Of a DNA stretch of 15,308 nt, positions 1 through 6,934 are shown piece by piece. A program made the position numbers and the translations under genes. The stretch spans positions 1 to 15,308 of the forward strand of contig DBFQ01000101.1 in NCBI GenBank assembly GCA_002294665.1, in the 5' to 3' direction. The DNA is from Candidatus Aminicenantes bacterium UBA876. GTDB taxonomy: Bacteria; Acidobacteriota; Aminicenantia; UBA2199. A model generated the notes under the pieces. The model did not search any database and was not told the DNA's origin. It worked only from the letters and a program-made list of their open reading frames with translations. Numbering within the stretch: the stretch's first letter is position 1; each line of letters starts with the position of its first letter.

Positions 1-243
1 GACGGGCGCGGCTTCGGCCGCGGGCTGGCTCTTGCGGGCCTTCTCGGCCGCCTTGAACTCCTTCTGCACCGCGTCAAACTCCGCGCCGCCCGCGGAGAAT
101 TCACGCAGCAACTCCAACTGCTCCATGGAAATGACGGAGGAATGAGATTTCACCCCCAGGTTCTTTTTCTCAAGAAAGAACATGGCGAGTTTATTCGATA
201 TCTTGAACTGTTTCGTTGCTTCGTGTAGTTTGATGCTCTGCAT
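1..243 (-). CDS. infB: Translation initiation factor IF-2, N-terminal fragment (partial)
   Basis: Only the first 81 codons are in the window; the gene runs off the left edge. The protein begins MQSIKLHEATKQFKISNKL, which matches the small helical IF-2 N-terminal domain (family pattern: short helix, then KxLxxxLKxxGxxVKSHSSxI). The residues KNLGVKSHSSVIS near residue 27-39 are the typical signature. After about residue 60 it turns into an Ala/Lys/Glu-rich linker, as IF-2 does before its GTPase domain. The start at 243 is supported by AGGGGA at 251-256 (minus strand), six to eight bases upstream. IF-2 brings fMet-tRNA to the 30S subunit and promotes subunit joining. It is 11 bp downstream of nusA on the same strand, so it is co-transcribed; the ribosome-binding site overlaps the nusA stop codon, suggesting translational coupling. 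No ylxR or L7Ae-like gene lies between them. Confidence 0.9.
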   Translation of the reverse strand, partial: MQSIKLHEATKQFKISNKLAMFFLEKKNLGVKSHSSVISMEQLELLREFSAGGAEFDAVQKEFKAAEKARKSQPAAEAAPV

Positions 244-254
244 ATACAATTCCC

Positions 255-1322
255 CTAGAGTTTTTTCTGCACCAGATCCGAACGGGTTTCCATGCGGTTG
301 GTCAACTGGATGTTCCAGTGAGTCAACTTGGATGCAAGACGGATATTCACCCCGCGCTTGCCGATGGCCGCCGACAAGGAATCGTCGGTCACCGTGACTT
401 CCGCCTTGCGGTTTTCTTCATCCAGGATCACCACTTTCAACACATCGGCCGGAGTCAGGGCGGAAGCGATGAAGCGCTCGGGTGACTCGCTCCAGGCGAT
501 CACATCAATGCGCTCCCCGCGCAATTCCTTGGTAATCGACAAAACCCGGTTGCCGTTCATCCCCACGATGGCGCCGACCGGATCCACGGTTTTATCATTG
601 GAAAACACGGCGATCTTGGTCTTGATCCCGGGTTCGCGTGAGACGGAGTGGATCTGCACGATGCCTTCGGCCACTTCCGGAACTTCCCGCCGCACCAGGG
701 CTTCGATAAAATCGTTCTGATAGCGGGTTCCCAGGATCAACGGCCCCTTGCCTTCGGAAAACACCCGTTTAATAAAAAACTTGATGATGTCGCCGCGGGA
801 AAAAGCGTCTTTCGGCGACAACTCCTTGGGAGGGATGATGGCTTCGCCCACGTCCATGGCTACGATGATATTGCCTTTTTCCACCCGGCGCACTTCTCCG
901 GAAGCCAGCGTCCCCTGCAACGGTTGATACTTGTCGTAGATCTGTTGCTGTTCCGCTCTCATCACCTTGTGCATGATAATATGCTTGGCCGTCTGAGCCG
1001 CAACCCGTCCCAACGTTTCACCCGGCAGGAAGATCTTGATCTCATCACCCTCGCGAACCCGGGAATTCAGCTTCAAGGCTTCTTTCCAGGAAATCTCAAA
1101 AGCCGGATCCACGACATCGCGGACGACGGTCTTGGTGATGTATACCTCGATGCGTCCCCGATCCCGATCGATCTCAACCCGCACGTTTTCCTCTTGTTCC
1201 GGGGGAAAGTACTTGCGGGAAACCGTCAAAAGCGCGTCTTCAATGGCAGAATAAAAAATGTCGGGAGATATCCCGCGCTCCTTGCTCAATTGCGTAATGC
1301 TCTTCAACAGTTCTTCTGCCAT
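255..1322 (-). CDS. nusA: Transcription termination/antitermination factor NusA
   Basis: 355 aa, complete. NusA binds RNA polymerase and nascent RNA and modulates pausing, termination and antitermination. Visible domains in order: N-terminal RNAP-binding domain (about 1-125), S1 RNA-binding domain (about 133-200), KH1 (about 225-290, with VGMNGNRV and ELRGERIDVI), KH2 (about 295-345, with IGKRGVNIRLASKLTHWNI). It stops right after KH2, so it lacks the C-terminal acidic repeats of the roughly 495-aa E. coli protein; such short NusAs are normal in many phyla. The start at 1322 is supported by GAGG at 1330-1333 (minus strand), seven bases upstream. It heads a nusA-infB unit; rimP, which usually precedes nusA, is absent here and an amidotransferase gene occupies that place. 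Confidence 0.95.
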   Translation of the reverse strand: MAEELLKSITQLSKERGISPDIFYSAIEDALLTVSRKYFPPEQEENVRVEIDRDRGRIEVYITKTVVRDVVDPAFEISWKEALKLNSRVREGDEIKIFLPGETLGRVAAQTAKHIIMHKVMRAEQQQIYDKYQPLQGTLASGEVRRVEKGNIIVAMDVGEAIIPPKELSPKDAFSRGDIIKFFIKRVFSEGKGPLILGTRYQNDFIEALVRREVPEVAEGIVQIHSVSREPGIKTKIAVFSNDKTVDPVGAIVGMNGNRVLSITKELRGERIDVIAWSESPERFIASALTPADVLKVVILDEENRKAEVTVTDDSLSAAIGKRGVNIRLASKLTHWNIQLTNRMETRSDLVQKKL

Positions 1323-2604
1323 CTAACTGCCTCATGTTAGCGGATATTATAGGAGAGATCCGGGAAAAAAGCAAACCGAAGCGGTTCGGAATCGCCCGCG
1401 AAGCGTTTTTTATCGCCGGATCCGGGTCTGAAAGACGCCGGCGGCGCGTGTTCTGCATGGCGGAACTGAACCAACGCCACAATTGTTCGTGAAACCGCCG
1501 CGAACCGGGGCGCCGGCTCAGAACCTGCGCCAGGGACAAACCGGGTTCCTCTCCGGGAGCCGGACGAAAGAGCGGGTGCGCCTGATACAGCGCCGCGACC
1601 TCGGGGTGGAATTGCACTCCGAGCACGTTGGAATAACGACGGTGAGCCACGGCTTCCACCACGCGCCCATCGAGCGATCGCGCCACCACCACAAGGTCAG
1701 CGGCCACTTCGGCGATGGCCTGGTGGTGATTGGAGAGTATCGCCACCGGCCGGGCCGCAGCGGGCAGGCGCCGCAGCCAATCCCCTTCATCCAGCCAGCG
1801 GATGAAATGAAAAGCGGGCAGCAGGTCATCCACGCCCGGATTCAGCATGGCCAGGTAGCGGGAAGAATGCACGCGATCCGGCCCCAGAGCCAGCACCTCT
1901 TCCGCCGTACGCACGCCGTAGACCTGGAAAGGAATGTCCTGCCACAACGTTCCTCCCAGCGCCACGTTCAGGGTCTGTGCGCCCAGGCAGACGGCCAGGA
2001 CCGGAAAATCCGTTTCGCTCTCCAGCCGGGACTGCCTGTCCTCACGCCGTGGATCCCCCACCAGATAGCGCATGAAGGACAGCTCAAAACGGTTGCGGGC
2101 GGGATTATCGGCGTCGGTCAACAGCAGGTGGGACTGCCCGTAAGTGGACGGGAGAAGATCACTGCCGCCGGTAAACAGGATGCCGTGAGAGCGTGCGAAC
2201 AAACGCTGAAAATCTGTTTCCCAGCCACCCCCCGCGACTGCGTCGTCGCGGTTTTCCGGCCCCCGGATCACCACGAACTCGACCCAGTCGAGGCGCTCGG
2301 TTTCGACCAGCTTCCTTGAAGGCGCATAATCCGTGTTCTCGTCCTCGTGAAACACACCGATCAGGCGGAACGGCTCCGCGGACAACAGTCCCGCGGCCCG
2401 CAACGCCACGATATTGCGGATCTGTCCGGGGGTGGGGTGGGCCATCACCAGGGTCAGCGGCGGGGTTTCCGCGGCCTGAGTTGCCGGCCCAAGGAGCAGG
2501 TTGACCAGCATCAACACACCCAACACTGTTTTCCATCTCCGTAGGGGCGAAAAATTTTTCGCCCCTACGCGTGTCTTTTGTCTTTCCGTCTCCACGTTCC
2601 TCAT
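1240..2604 (-). CDS. Peptidase C26-like class I glutamine amidotransferase with signal peptide
   Basis: 454 aa from the ATG at 2604. The core is a gamma-glutamyl-gamma-aminobutyrate hydrolase-type class I glutamine amidotransferase, a family that cleaves gamma-glutamyl amides. Seen directly: FTGGSD (oxyanion region), the nucleophile in VLAVCLGAQTLN (Cys codon at 1987-1989), the C26-typical SNHHQAI and the His/Glu pair in GVQFHPEV. The triad is therefore intact. Before the domain stands RRWK followed by a hydrophobic run and ATQA-AE, a likely signal peptide, so the enzyme probably acts outside the cytoplasm. The start is uncertain: 2604 (ATG) lies in repeat DNA, the frame stays open to a TTG at 2679, and GTG at 2526 with GGAG upstream is an alternative. 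The C-terminal 70 or so residues (below about 1449) have no family match I recognise, run through the nusA promoter and overlap nusA by 83 bp. The true substrate is unknown. Confidence 0.75.
   Translation of the reverse strand: MRNVETERQKTRVGAKNFSPLRRWKTVLGVLMLVNLLLGPATQAAETPPLTLVMAHPTPGQIRNIVALRAAGLLSAEPFRLIGVFHEDENTDYAPSRKLVETERLDWVEFVVIRGPENRDDAVAGGGWETDFQRLFARSHGILFTGGSDLLPSTYGQSHLLLTDADNPARNRFELSFMRYLVGDPRREDRQSRLESETDFPVLAVCLGAQTLNVALGGTLWQDIPFQVYGVRTAEEVLALGPDRVHSSRYLAMLNPGVDDLLPAFHFIRWLDEGDWLRRLPAAARPVAILSNHHQAIAEVAADLVVVARSLDGRVVEAVAHRRYSNVLGVQFHPEVAALYQAHPLFRPAPGEEPGLSLAQVLSRRPGSRRFHEQLWRWFSSAMQNTRRRRLSDPDPAIKNASRAIPNRFGLLFSRISPIISANMRQLDGRRTVEEHYAIEQGARDISRHFLFCH
1346..1374 (-). 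promoter_or_regulatory. Candidate sigma-70 promoter of nusA-infB
   Basis: On the minus strand, TTGCTT (1369-1374), a 17-bp spacer and a perfect TATAAT (1346-1351) precede nusA. The predicted start near 1339 gives a leader of about 17 nt that contains the GAGG ribosome-binding site. The promoter lies within the open tail of the upstream amidotransferase reading frame, so nusA need not depend on that gene for transcription. The -35 is only a partial match. Confidence 0.55.
2540..2569. repeat. Perfect 30-bp palindrome (REP-like)
   Basis: Two 15-base arms, CGTAGGGGCGAAAAA and its exact reverse complement, meet with no loop. In DNA this can form a cruciform; in RNA, a strong hairpin. It lies inside the open frame of the amidotransferase, where it encodes KNFSPLR just ahead of the signal peptide. 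From memory, very similar GGGGCGAAAAATTTTTCGCCCC elements are scattered in many environmental bacterial genomes, but I cannot verify copy number here. A degenerate relative (GCGAAAATTTTTCACC) is at about 2750-2765. Confidence 0.85.
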
Positions 2605-2802
2605 CGCCACCTGTCTCCTGTCACCTGATACCCGGCCTCCTGCCACCTGATACCTGCCTCCTCGTTTTCCCATCGCCAATTGCCTGGTGCCTGAGCAAAG
2701 TTGAAGAGTTGAAGAGTTGAAAAGGAAAGAAGTAAAACAAGTTGAAAGTGCGAAAATTTTTCACCTGACACCTGGTACCTGACACCCGGCCTCCTGTCAC
2801 CT
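2600..2802. repeat. Cluster of degenerate short repeats between divergent genes
   Basis: Two families of low-complexity repeats fill the region between the amidotransferase and lptFG. CACCTG/TACCTG units occur at 2608, 2622, 2644, 2651, 2762, 2769 and 2776. The 26-bp segments 2623-2648 and 2777-2802 match at 24 positions as direct repeats. Between them is GTTGAAGA at 2700 and 2708, with GTTGAAAA at 2716 and GTTGAAAG at 2741. The minus-strand reading gives Arg/Gln/Gly-rich and Phe-rich nonsense peptides, so I regard the block as non-coding. No mobile-element gene is attached. Confidence 0.75.
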
Positions 2803-2850
2803 TCTTGTTCGTATCACAGTTTCTCGCCGAGGGCAAACGTTTGCGGCGCG

Positions 2851-2880
2851 TAGACCCGGCATTCGCGACTATGCTATGAT
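2851..2880 (+). promoter_or_regulatory. Candidate leaderless promoter of lptFG
   Basis: TAGACC (2851-2856), an 18-bp spacer and TATGAT (2875-2880) end seven bases before the ATG at 2888. Transcription would start at or next to the start codon. No Shine-Dalgarno sequence precedes the gene. The upstream in-frame ATG at 2876 falls inside the -10 element, which argues for 2888 as the start. The -35 matches the consensus at four of six positions. Confidence 0.5.
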
Positions 2881-2887
2881 TAGCGCG

Positions 2888-5158
2888 ATGTGGAAATCCC
2901 TGGATCGCTATATCCTGAAGGAAATCGCCTCGCCGTTCGCGATCGGCCTGACGGTTTACACCTTCACGCTGCTGATCAACAACATCATGCTCCTCTCCCA
3001 CACCCTGGTGGCCAAAGCGGCCAGCACGGCCACCATCCTCACGATTCTCCTGTATCTGTTGCCCGACCTGCTGGCTTTCACCATTCCCATGTCCACGCTG
3101 ATGGGGGTGCTGGCCGGGTTCAGCCGCATGAGCTCCGATTCGGAAACCATCGCCCTGAAAACCATGGGGATCCACAACCGGCGGCTGCTGCGGCCGGTCA
3201 TGCTGTTCTGCCTGAGCACCTGGCTGCTGAGCTCCCTGCTGATCATGTTCCTGGCGCCGGAAGCCAACTTCCGCCTGAATCGACTGCTCACGCGGGTAAG
3301 CGTTTCCCGCGCCGTTTCCACCATCAAGCCGCGCACGTTCTACCGTGAATTCCCCTTCATTACCCTTTACTTTTCCAACATCGACAGCGCTTCGGGAGCC
3401 TGGGAAAATGTTTTCCTCTACTCCCTCAAATCCGGAGACACCGACAGCGTCATTCTCTCGCCTTCGGGACGGTTCGTGCACTCGCAGCAGGACGACAAGA
3501 GTTTCCTGCTTCTGCGGGATGCCCGGGTACACAATTTCAAACGCGACAAACCGGAGGAAACCTATTCGCTGACCCATTACAACCTGTTGAAAGAGGATGT
3601 GTCCTCGCGGGTTGAGATGAAATTCGCGCGCAAGAGCCACCAGCTGGTTTTTCCGGAACTGCTGGAGCGCAAGCAGCAAAAACCCGACGATATCCTGCTG
3701 GGGATGGAATTTCACAACAAGTTCGCCCTGCCTTTCTCGTGCATCATCTTCGGCGTGCTGGGCCTCTCGCTGGGGCTGTCCACGCAAAAAGGCGGCAAGA
3801 TCAGTGGATTCATTATTTCGCTGCTGATCATATTCATCTATTACACCATCAGCACCACGGCCCGCAGCCTGATCCTGAAAGAGAGCCTTCCCCCGGGACT
3901 GGGCATGTGGACGGCCAACATCTTCCTGGTCGTCATCGGCCTGCTGCTGTTCCGGCTGACTTCGCGCGAACGCGCTCTGCCGAGGATTTTCAGCCGCAAA
4001 CCATCCGCCGCTGGAAATCCCCGCAAAAAAACCGCCCCCGTGATGGTGTTGAAAATCCCCTTCGCCAGGCCCAGGTTGCTGAAGCGCATCGATCATTACG
4101 TATCCAGGCGCATCCTTTTGACCTTTCTGATGACCTATGTCTCGCTGATGCTGGTGTTCTTTATCATCGGCATTGTTGAGCTCATCGACGACGTGGTCGA
4201 CAACGGCATCCCGTTTCATTACACGTTGAAATACGTCATTTACAACGCCCCCAGTGTGTCCGCTTTCACCATTCCCGTCTCTTTATTGACCGCCGTATTG
4301 CTCAGCTATTCCTGGATGAGCAAGAACAACGAAATCACGGCCGTCCAGATCAGCGGCACCAGCCTGCATCGCCTGGCGCTGCCGGCCGTTTGGATCGGCG
4401 TCTTTTTTTCCCTGGCGGCCTTTGCCATCCAGGAACGGGTGACCCCCGGGGCCAATCAACAGGCGGAAGAAACCCTGAATATCATCCACAAGCGGGACAT
4501 GCCGACCCAGAAAGAGCGGGAAAAAAACTGGATCGAAGGCCGCAACAACACCTTTTACTTCTACAACCACATGAACCAGCGCACCCGGGTCGCGCACCAG
4601 TTCAACATGCTGAAACTGGACGCCGATTTCAGAATGCTTGAGCGGGTGTTTGCCCGGAAAGCCGCCTGGACCGGCACAAATCAACTGCGCCTGGAGGACG
4701 GTTTCCGGCGCCGCTTCCAGGACGGCAGCCCCAGCACCTTTTCCGCGTTCACGAAGACCGAGCTTCCCGTTCCCGAGGGAAGGGATTTCTTTTTCCAGAA
4801 AGTGGCTTACACGCGGCACATGAATATCCGCGAGCTGAAAAACTACATCCGCTACTTAAAAGACAATCGCTCGGACACCCAGCGATTCGTGGCGGAATTG
4901 TTTCAGAAATACGCGTTCCCCCTGTCCAGCCTGATCATGGTGTTGATCGCCATCCCCTTTTCCTTTATGATGGGCAGCAAGGGAACGCTTTACGGGATCG
5001 GCATCGCCGTGGGCATCTCCATGATTTTCTGGGGCATCACCGGCATGTTCAACTCCCTGGGTACGGCGGCCCTGCTTTCCCCCGCACTCTCCGCTTTTGC
5101 CCCGCTGATCCTGTTCGCGGCCCTGACCGTGGGCATGTTTCTGCAAGTAAGAACATAA
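2888..5158 (+). CDS. Fused LptF-LptG lipopolysaccharide export permease
   Basis: 756 aa, about twice the length of LptF or LptG. It contains two consecutive YjgP/YjgQ permease domains: about 1-365 (starting WKSLDRYILKEIASPFAIGL) and about 395-756 (starting LKRIDHYVSRRILLTFLMTY). They are joined by a basic Pro/Ala/Lys-rich linker. Each half shows the family layout: three N-terminal membrane helices with a conserved FTIP turn (AFTIPMSTLMG and AFTIPVSLLTA) and a cytoplasmic segment (SSDSETIALK, SKNNEITAVQ). A periplasmic beta-jellyroll stretch and three C-terminal helices (FALPFSCIIFG, YAFPLSSLIM) follow. LptF and LptG form the inner-membrane channel that, with ATPase LptB, lifts LPS toward LptA/LptD; one chain here should supply both. 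No stop or frameshift separates the halves. lptB is not in the window. The ECF sigma gene starts 41 bp downstream. Confidence 0.9.
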   Translation: MWKSLDRYILKEIASPFAIGLTVYTFTLLINNIMLLSHTLVAKAASTATILTILLYLLPDLLAFTIPMSTLMGVLAGFSRMSSDSETIALKTMGIHNRRLLRPVMLFCLSTWLLSSLLIMFLAPEANFRLNRLLTRVSVSRAVSTIKPRTFYREFPFITLYFSNIDSASGAWENVFLYSLKSGDTDSVILSPSGRFVHSQQDDKSFLLLRDARVHNFKRDKPEETYSLTHYNLLKEDVSSRVEMKFARKSHQLVFPELLERKQQKPDDILLGMEFHNKFALPFSCIIFGVLGLSLGLSTQKGGKISGFIISLLIIFIYYTISTTARSLILKESLPPGLGMWTANIFLVVIGLLLFRLTSRERALPRIFSRKPSAAGNPRKKTAPVMVLKIPFARPRLLKRIDHYVSRRILLTFLMTYVSLMLVFFIIGIVELIDDVVDNGIPFHYTLKYVIYNAPSVSAFTIPVSLLTAVLLSYSWMSKNNEITAVQISGTSLHRLALPAVWIGVFFSLAAFAIQERVTPGANQQAEETLNIIHKRDMPTQKEREKNWIEGRNNTFYFYNHMNQRTRVAHQFNMLKLDADFRMLERVFARKAAWTGTNQLRLEDGFRRRFQDGSPSTFSAFTKTELPVPEGRDFFFQKVAYTRHMNIRELKNYIRYLKDNRSDTQRFVAELFQKYAFPLSSLIMVLIAIPFSFMMGSKGTLYGIGIAVGISMIFWGITGMFNSLGTAALLSPALSAFAPLILFAALTVGMFLQVRT

Positions 5159-5168
5159 AATGGAATAC

Positions 5169-5193
5169 GGAACTTTTCTTTCTCCGATGCGTT
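5169..5193 (+). promoter_or_regulatory. Candidate ECF sigma-type promoter in front of the sigma gene
   Basis: GGAAC (5169-5173), exactly 16 bases, then CGTT (5190-5193) fits the general ECF sigma promoter layout (GGAAC-N16/17-CGTn). The -10 part ends six bases before the ATG at 5200, so the transcript would start at the start codon. Autoregulation is common for ECF sigma genes, which fits. The motif is short and could occur by chance. Confidence 0.4.
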
Positions 5194-5199
5194 GAGATC

Positions 5200-5745
5200 A
5201 TGGACATCAAACTGCTGATTGAACAGATCGCGGATGGTGATCCAGGGGCATGGAGCATGATCGTGGACCGATATTCCAAAAGCATTTACAACCTGGCGCT
5301 GAACTTCGCCGGCAACGCGGATGACGCCGCCGACATCACCCAGGACATTTTTATCAAGCTGTTCTCCAACATCCACAAATTCACTCCGGAAGGAAATTTC
5401 AACGCCTGGCTCATGCGCATGGCCAGGAACCAGTGCATCGATTTCTGGAGGAAAAACCGCAAGAACCGCAACATGCTGCAACTGGACGAAGAAATCCGCC
5501 TGGACGATCGCGACGAAGAACAGCACATGATCGACCATATCGATGTCCAGAAGCTGCGTCGCCACATCAACCGCCTGGACCCGGAGCTCCGGGTGCTGTT
5601 GATCATGCGCGACGTCCAGAATCATTCCTACCAGGAAATCGCCGCCTCCCTCGACCTGCCGCTGGGAACGGTTAAATCCCGCATCAACCGCGGGCGGATC
5701 AAACTGGCGCGGTTGTTCCGACAAGGAGACGAAGATGGATTGTAA
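5200..5745 (+). CDS. ECF-type RNA polymerase sigma factor (sigma-70 family)
   Basis: 181 aa, normal for group 4 (ECF) sigma factors. Region 2 covers about 23-90, with DAADITQDIFIKLFSNIHKF and the core-binding/-10-binding stretch FNAWLMRMARNQCIDFWRK. Region 4 covers about 125-175, with the helix-turn-helix HSYQEIAASLDLPLGTVKSR that reads the -35. There is no region 3, as expected. The next gene, a zinc-finger anti-sigma factor, overlaps its end by 11 bp, so the two are translationally coupled and the sigma factor is presumably held inactive at the membrane until a signal arrives. The only start-proximal context is weak (GAGATC), in keeping with leaderless or weak initiation. Confidence 0.92.
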   Translation: MDIKLLIEQIADGDPGAWSMIVDRYSKSIYNLALNFAGNADDAADITQDIFIKLFSNIHKFTPEGNFNAWLMRMARNQCIDFWRKNRKNRNMLQLDEEIRLDDRDEEQHMIDHIDVQKLRRHINRLDPELRVLLIMRDVQNHSYQEIAASLDLPLGTVKSRINRGRIKLARLFRQGDEDGL

Positions 5746-6262
5746 CCTTGTGGAAGAACGGATTTCCCGCTACATCGAGAACGACCTGAGCGCCGCCGAG
5801 ACGCAGGCCGTTTACGAACACATCCAGTCCTGCCCCGGATGCCGCGAATTGCTGGAGCAGATGGAACGGATCATGTTCATGTGCGGTGACCTGAGCGAAG
5901 AAGTGCCTTTCTTTGTCAGAAACCGCCTCTACAATATTGCGGAAAGCCACGTACCGGAAACGCCCGCCGTAAGCGGCCGTACCGTGACCATACTGAAATG
6001 GGCCGCAGCCATGCTGGGCGCGGGCGTTCTCTTTCTGAACCTGCTCTACTTCACCAGCATCGTTCCCCCGGCAAACCGCTTTCTGCATCGAACCGTGGCC
6101 AGAATAGAGACGCTGGCGGTGGAAGCCTTCGCGTACGTGGAACGGATCTCGGAATCGGACCGCAATCCCTTCCTGGGTTTGTTTACCTCGCCCAACCGGG
6201 CGTTAGACGCGGACCGCGCCTTCCCGGACGCCGCGGACCACGAAGGAGGAAAAAATGGATAA
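5735..6262 (+). CDS. Zinc-finger (zf-HC2) transmembrane anti-sigma factor
   Basis: 175 aa. The N-terminus carries the anti-sigma zinc-finger motif: Cys3, then His29-x3-Cys33-x2-Cys36 in YEHIQSCPGC, which wraps the cognate ECF sigma in this family. One membrane helix follows at about 86-108 (ILKWAAAMLGAGVLFLNLLY). The remaining 65 residues would lie outside the cytoplasm and look unstructured or helical, with no sensor domain I recognise. AAGGAG at 5723-5728 is a good ribosome-binding site for the ATG at 5735. It overlaps the sigma gene by 11 bp and the next gene by 8 bp. Its position and motif make it the likely regulator of the preceding sigma factor; the signal is unknown. Confidence 0.88.
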   Translation: MDCNLVEERISRYIENDLSAAETQAVYEHIQSCPGCRELLEQMERIMFMCGDLSEEVPFFVRNRLYNIAESHVPETPAVSGRTVTILKWAAAMLGAGVLFLNLLYFTSIVPPANRFLHRTVARIETLAVEAFAYVERISESDRNPFLGLFTSPNRALDADRAFPDAADHEGGKNG

Positions 6263-6749
6263 GCGGGAAAATACCGGCCATCGCGGCAAAAGCCCGCTCC
6301 TGGCCGCCATCCTCTCCTTTTTCATTCCCGGGTCGGGGTTTTTCTACCTGGGACTGATCGGACGGGGAATCGTGTACATGATCGTTCTGGCCGCGCTGAT
6401 CATCGCCCTGGTCAATGTCAGTGAATACAACGCCCGGGCTCCCGAAATCGTTGTCATGAGCCTGATGCTCGGCGGTTTCTATATTTTCCAGGTGGTCGAC
6501 AGCTTCAACGCCGCCAGGGGCCGGCGCGCAACGCGGGCTTTCGAGGGCGCGCAGTCAAAGCCCGAGGTTGAAACGCCGTCCCTGTTCGGATCGATCCTGA
6601 TCCTGGTGCTGGGAATTCTCTTTCAACTCAACAACCTCGATATCCTCGCTTTCAGCCAGATCGTGCGCCTGTGGCCGCTGTTGCTGATCGCGCTGGGCGT
6701 TCACATCATGCTTTCGCAGCAGTCCGCCCGCAAGGGAGGTGAAAAATGA
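6255..6749 (+). CDS. Membrane protein with LiaI/LiaF-like transmembrane region
   Basis: 164 aa. The N-terminal part (about 13-75) has FFIPGSGFFYLGLIGRG, a TM2/DUF-type hairpin signature, followed by hydrophobic helices. After a charged loop (about 88-110) the C-terminal part (about 110-155) has SILILVLGILFQLNNLDIL and LWPLLLIALGVHIML, the pattern of the LiaI/LiaF-like transmembrane region (DUF5668 type). In Bacillus, LiaF restrains a cell-envelope stress two-component system; that role is family knowledge and not shown here. AAGGAGG at 6243-6249 supports the start. It overlaps the anti-sigma gene by 8 bp and the next gene by 4 bp (ATGA). Confidence 0.75.
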   Translation: MDKRENTGHRGKSPLLAAILSFFIPGSGFFYLGLIGRGIVYMIVLAALIIALVNVSEYNARAPEIVVMSLMLGGFYIFQVVDSFNAARGRRATRAFEGAQSKPEVETPSLFGSILILVLGILFQLNNLDILAFSQIVRLWPLLLIALGVHIMLSQQSARKGGEK

Positions 6750-6934
6750 GCGGCAACCGCATCGATGCGATTTTTACCGGGATTCTCTTCCTGACCCTGG
6801 GGATCCTGTTTCTGTTGGACAACATGAACGTGATCCATTTCAGCCTGTGGCGGCTTTTCGCGCGCTTCTGGCCGACGATCCTGATCTACATCGGATTGAA
6901 AAACATTGTCCTGCACCTGATCGAGCGCGAATGA
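6746..6934 (+). CDS. Small DUF5668/LiaF-like membrane protein
   Basis: 62 aa, two predicted membrane helices. FTGILFLTLGILFLLDN and FWPTILIYIGLKNIVL align with the C-terminal half of the preceding protein, so the two are tandem relatives. The start is well supported by GGGAGGTGA at 6734-6742 and the ATGA overlap with the gene before. It ends in an ATGA overlap with the next gene. It probably forms a membrane partner or sensor subunit in the sigma-factor unit. Confidence 0.8.
   Translation: MSGNRIDAIFTGILFLTLGILFLLDNMNVIHFSLWRLFARFWPTILIYIGLKNIVLHLIERE

Noticed and set aside
1483..2319. 278-codon open frame on the plus strand
   Set aside because: Antisense to the amidotransferase, whose catalytic motifs read correctly on the minus strand.
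2700..2723. GTTGAAGA tandem units as a CRISPR or iteron array
   Set aside because: Only three adjacent 8-bp units without spacers and no cas or replication genes nearby; better treated as low-complexity repeat.
2621..4219. 532-codon open frame on the minus strand
   Set aside because: It lies opposite lptFG, is rich in Gln/His/Asp as expected for the complement of a GC-rich membrane protein gene, and ends in repeat DNA. lptFG has clear family motifs.
6739..6930. Upstream extension of the DUF4097-like gene by 64 codons
   Set aside because: It would overlap the whole 62-aa LiaF-like gene; the ATG at 6931 in an ATGA overlap is followed by a proper signal anchor.
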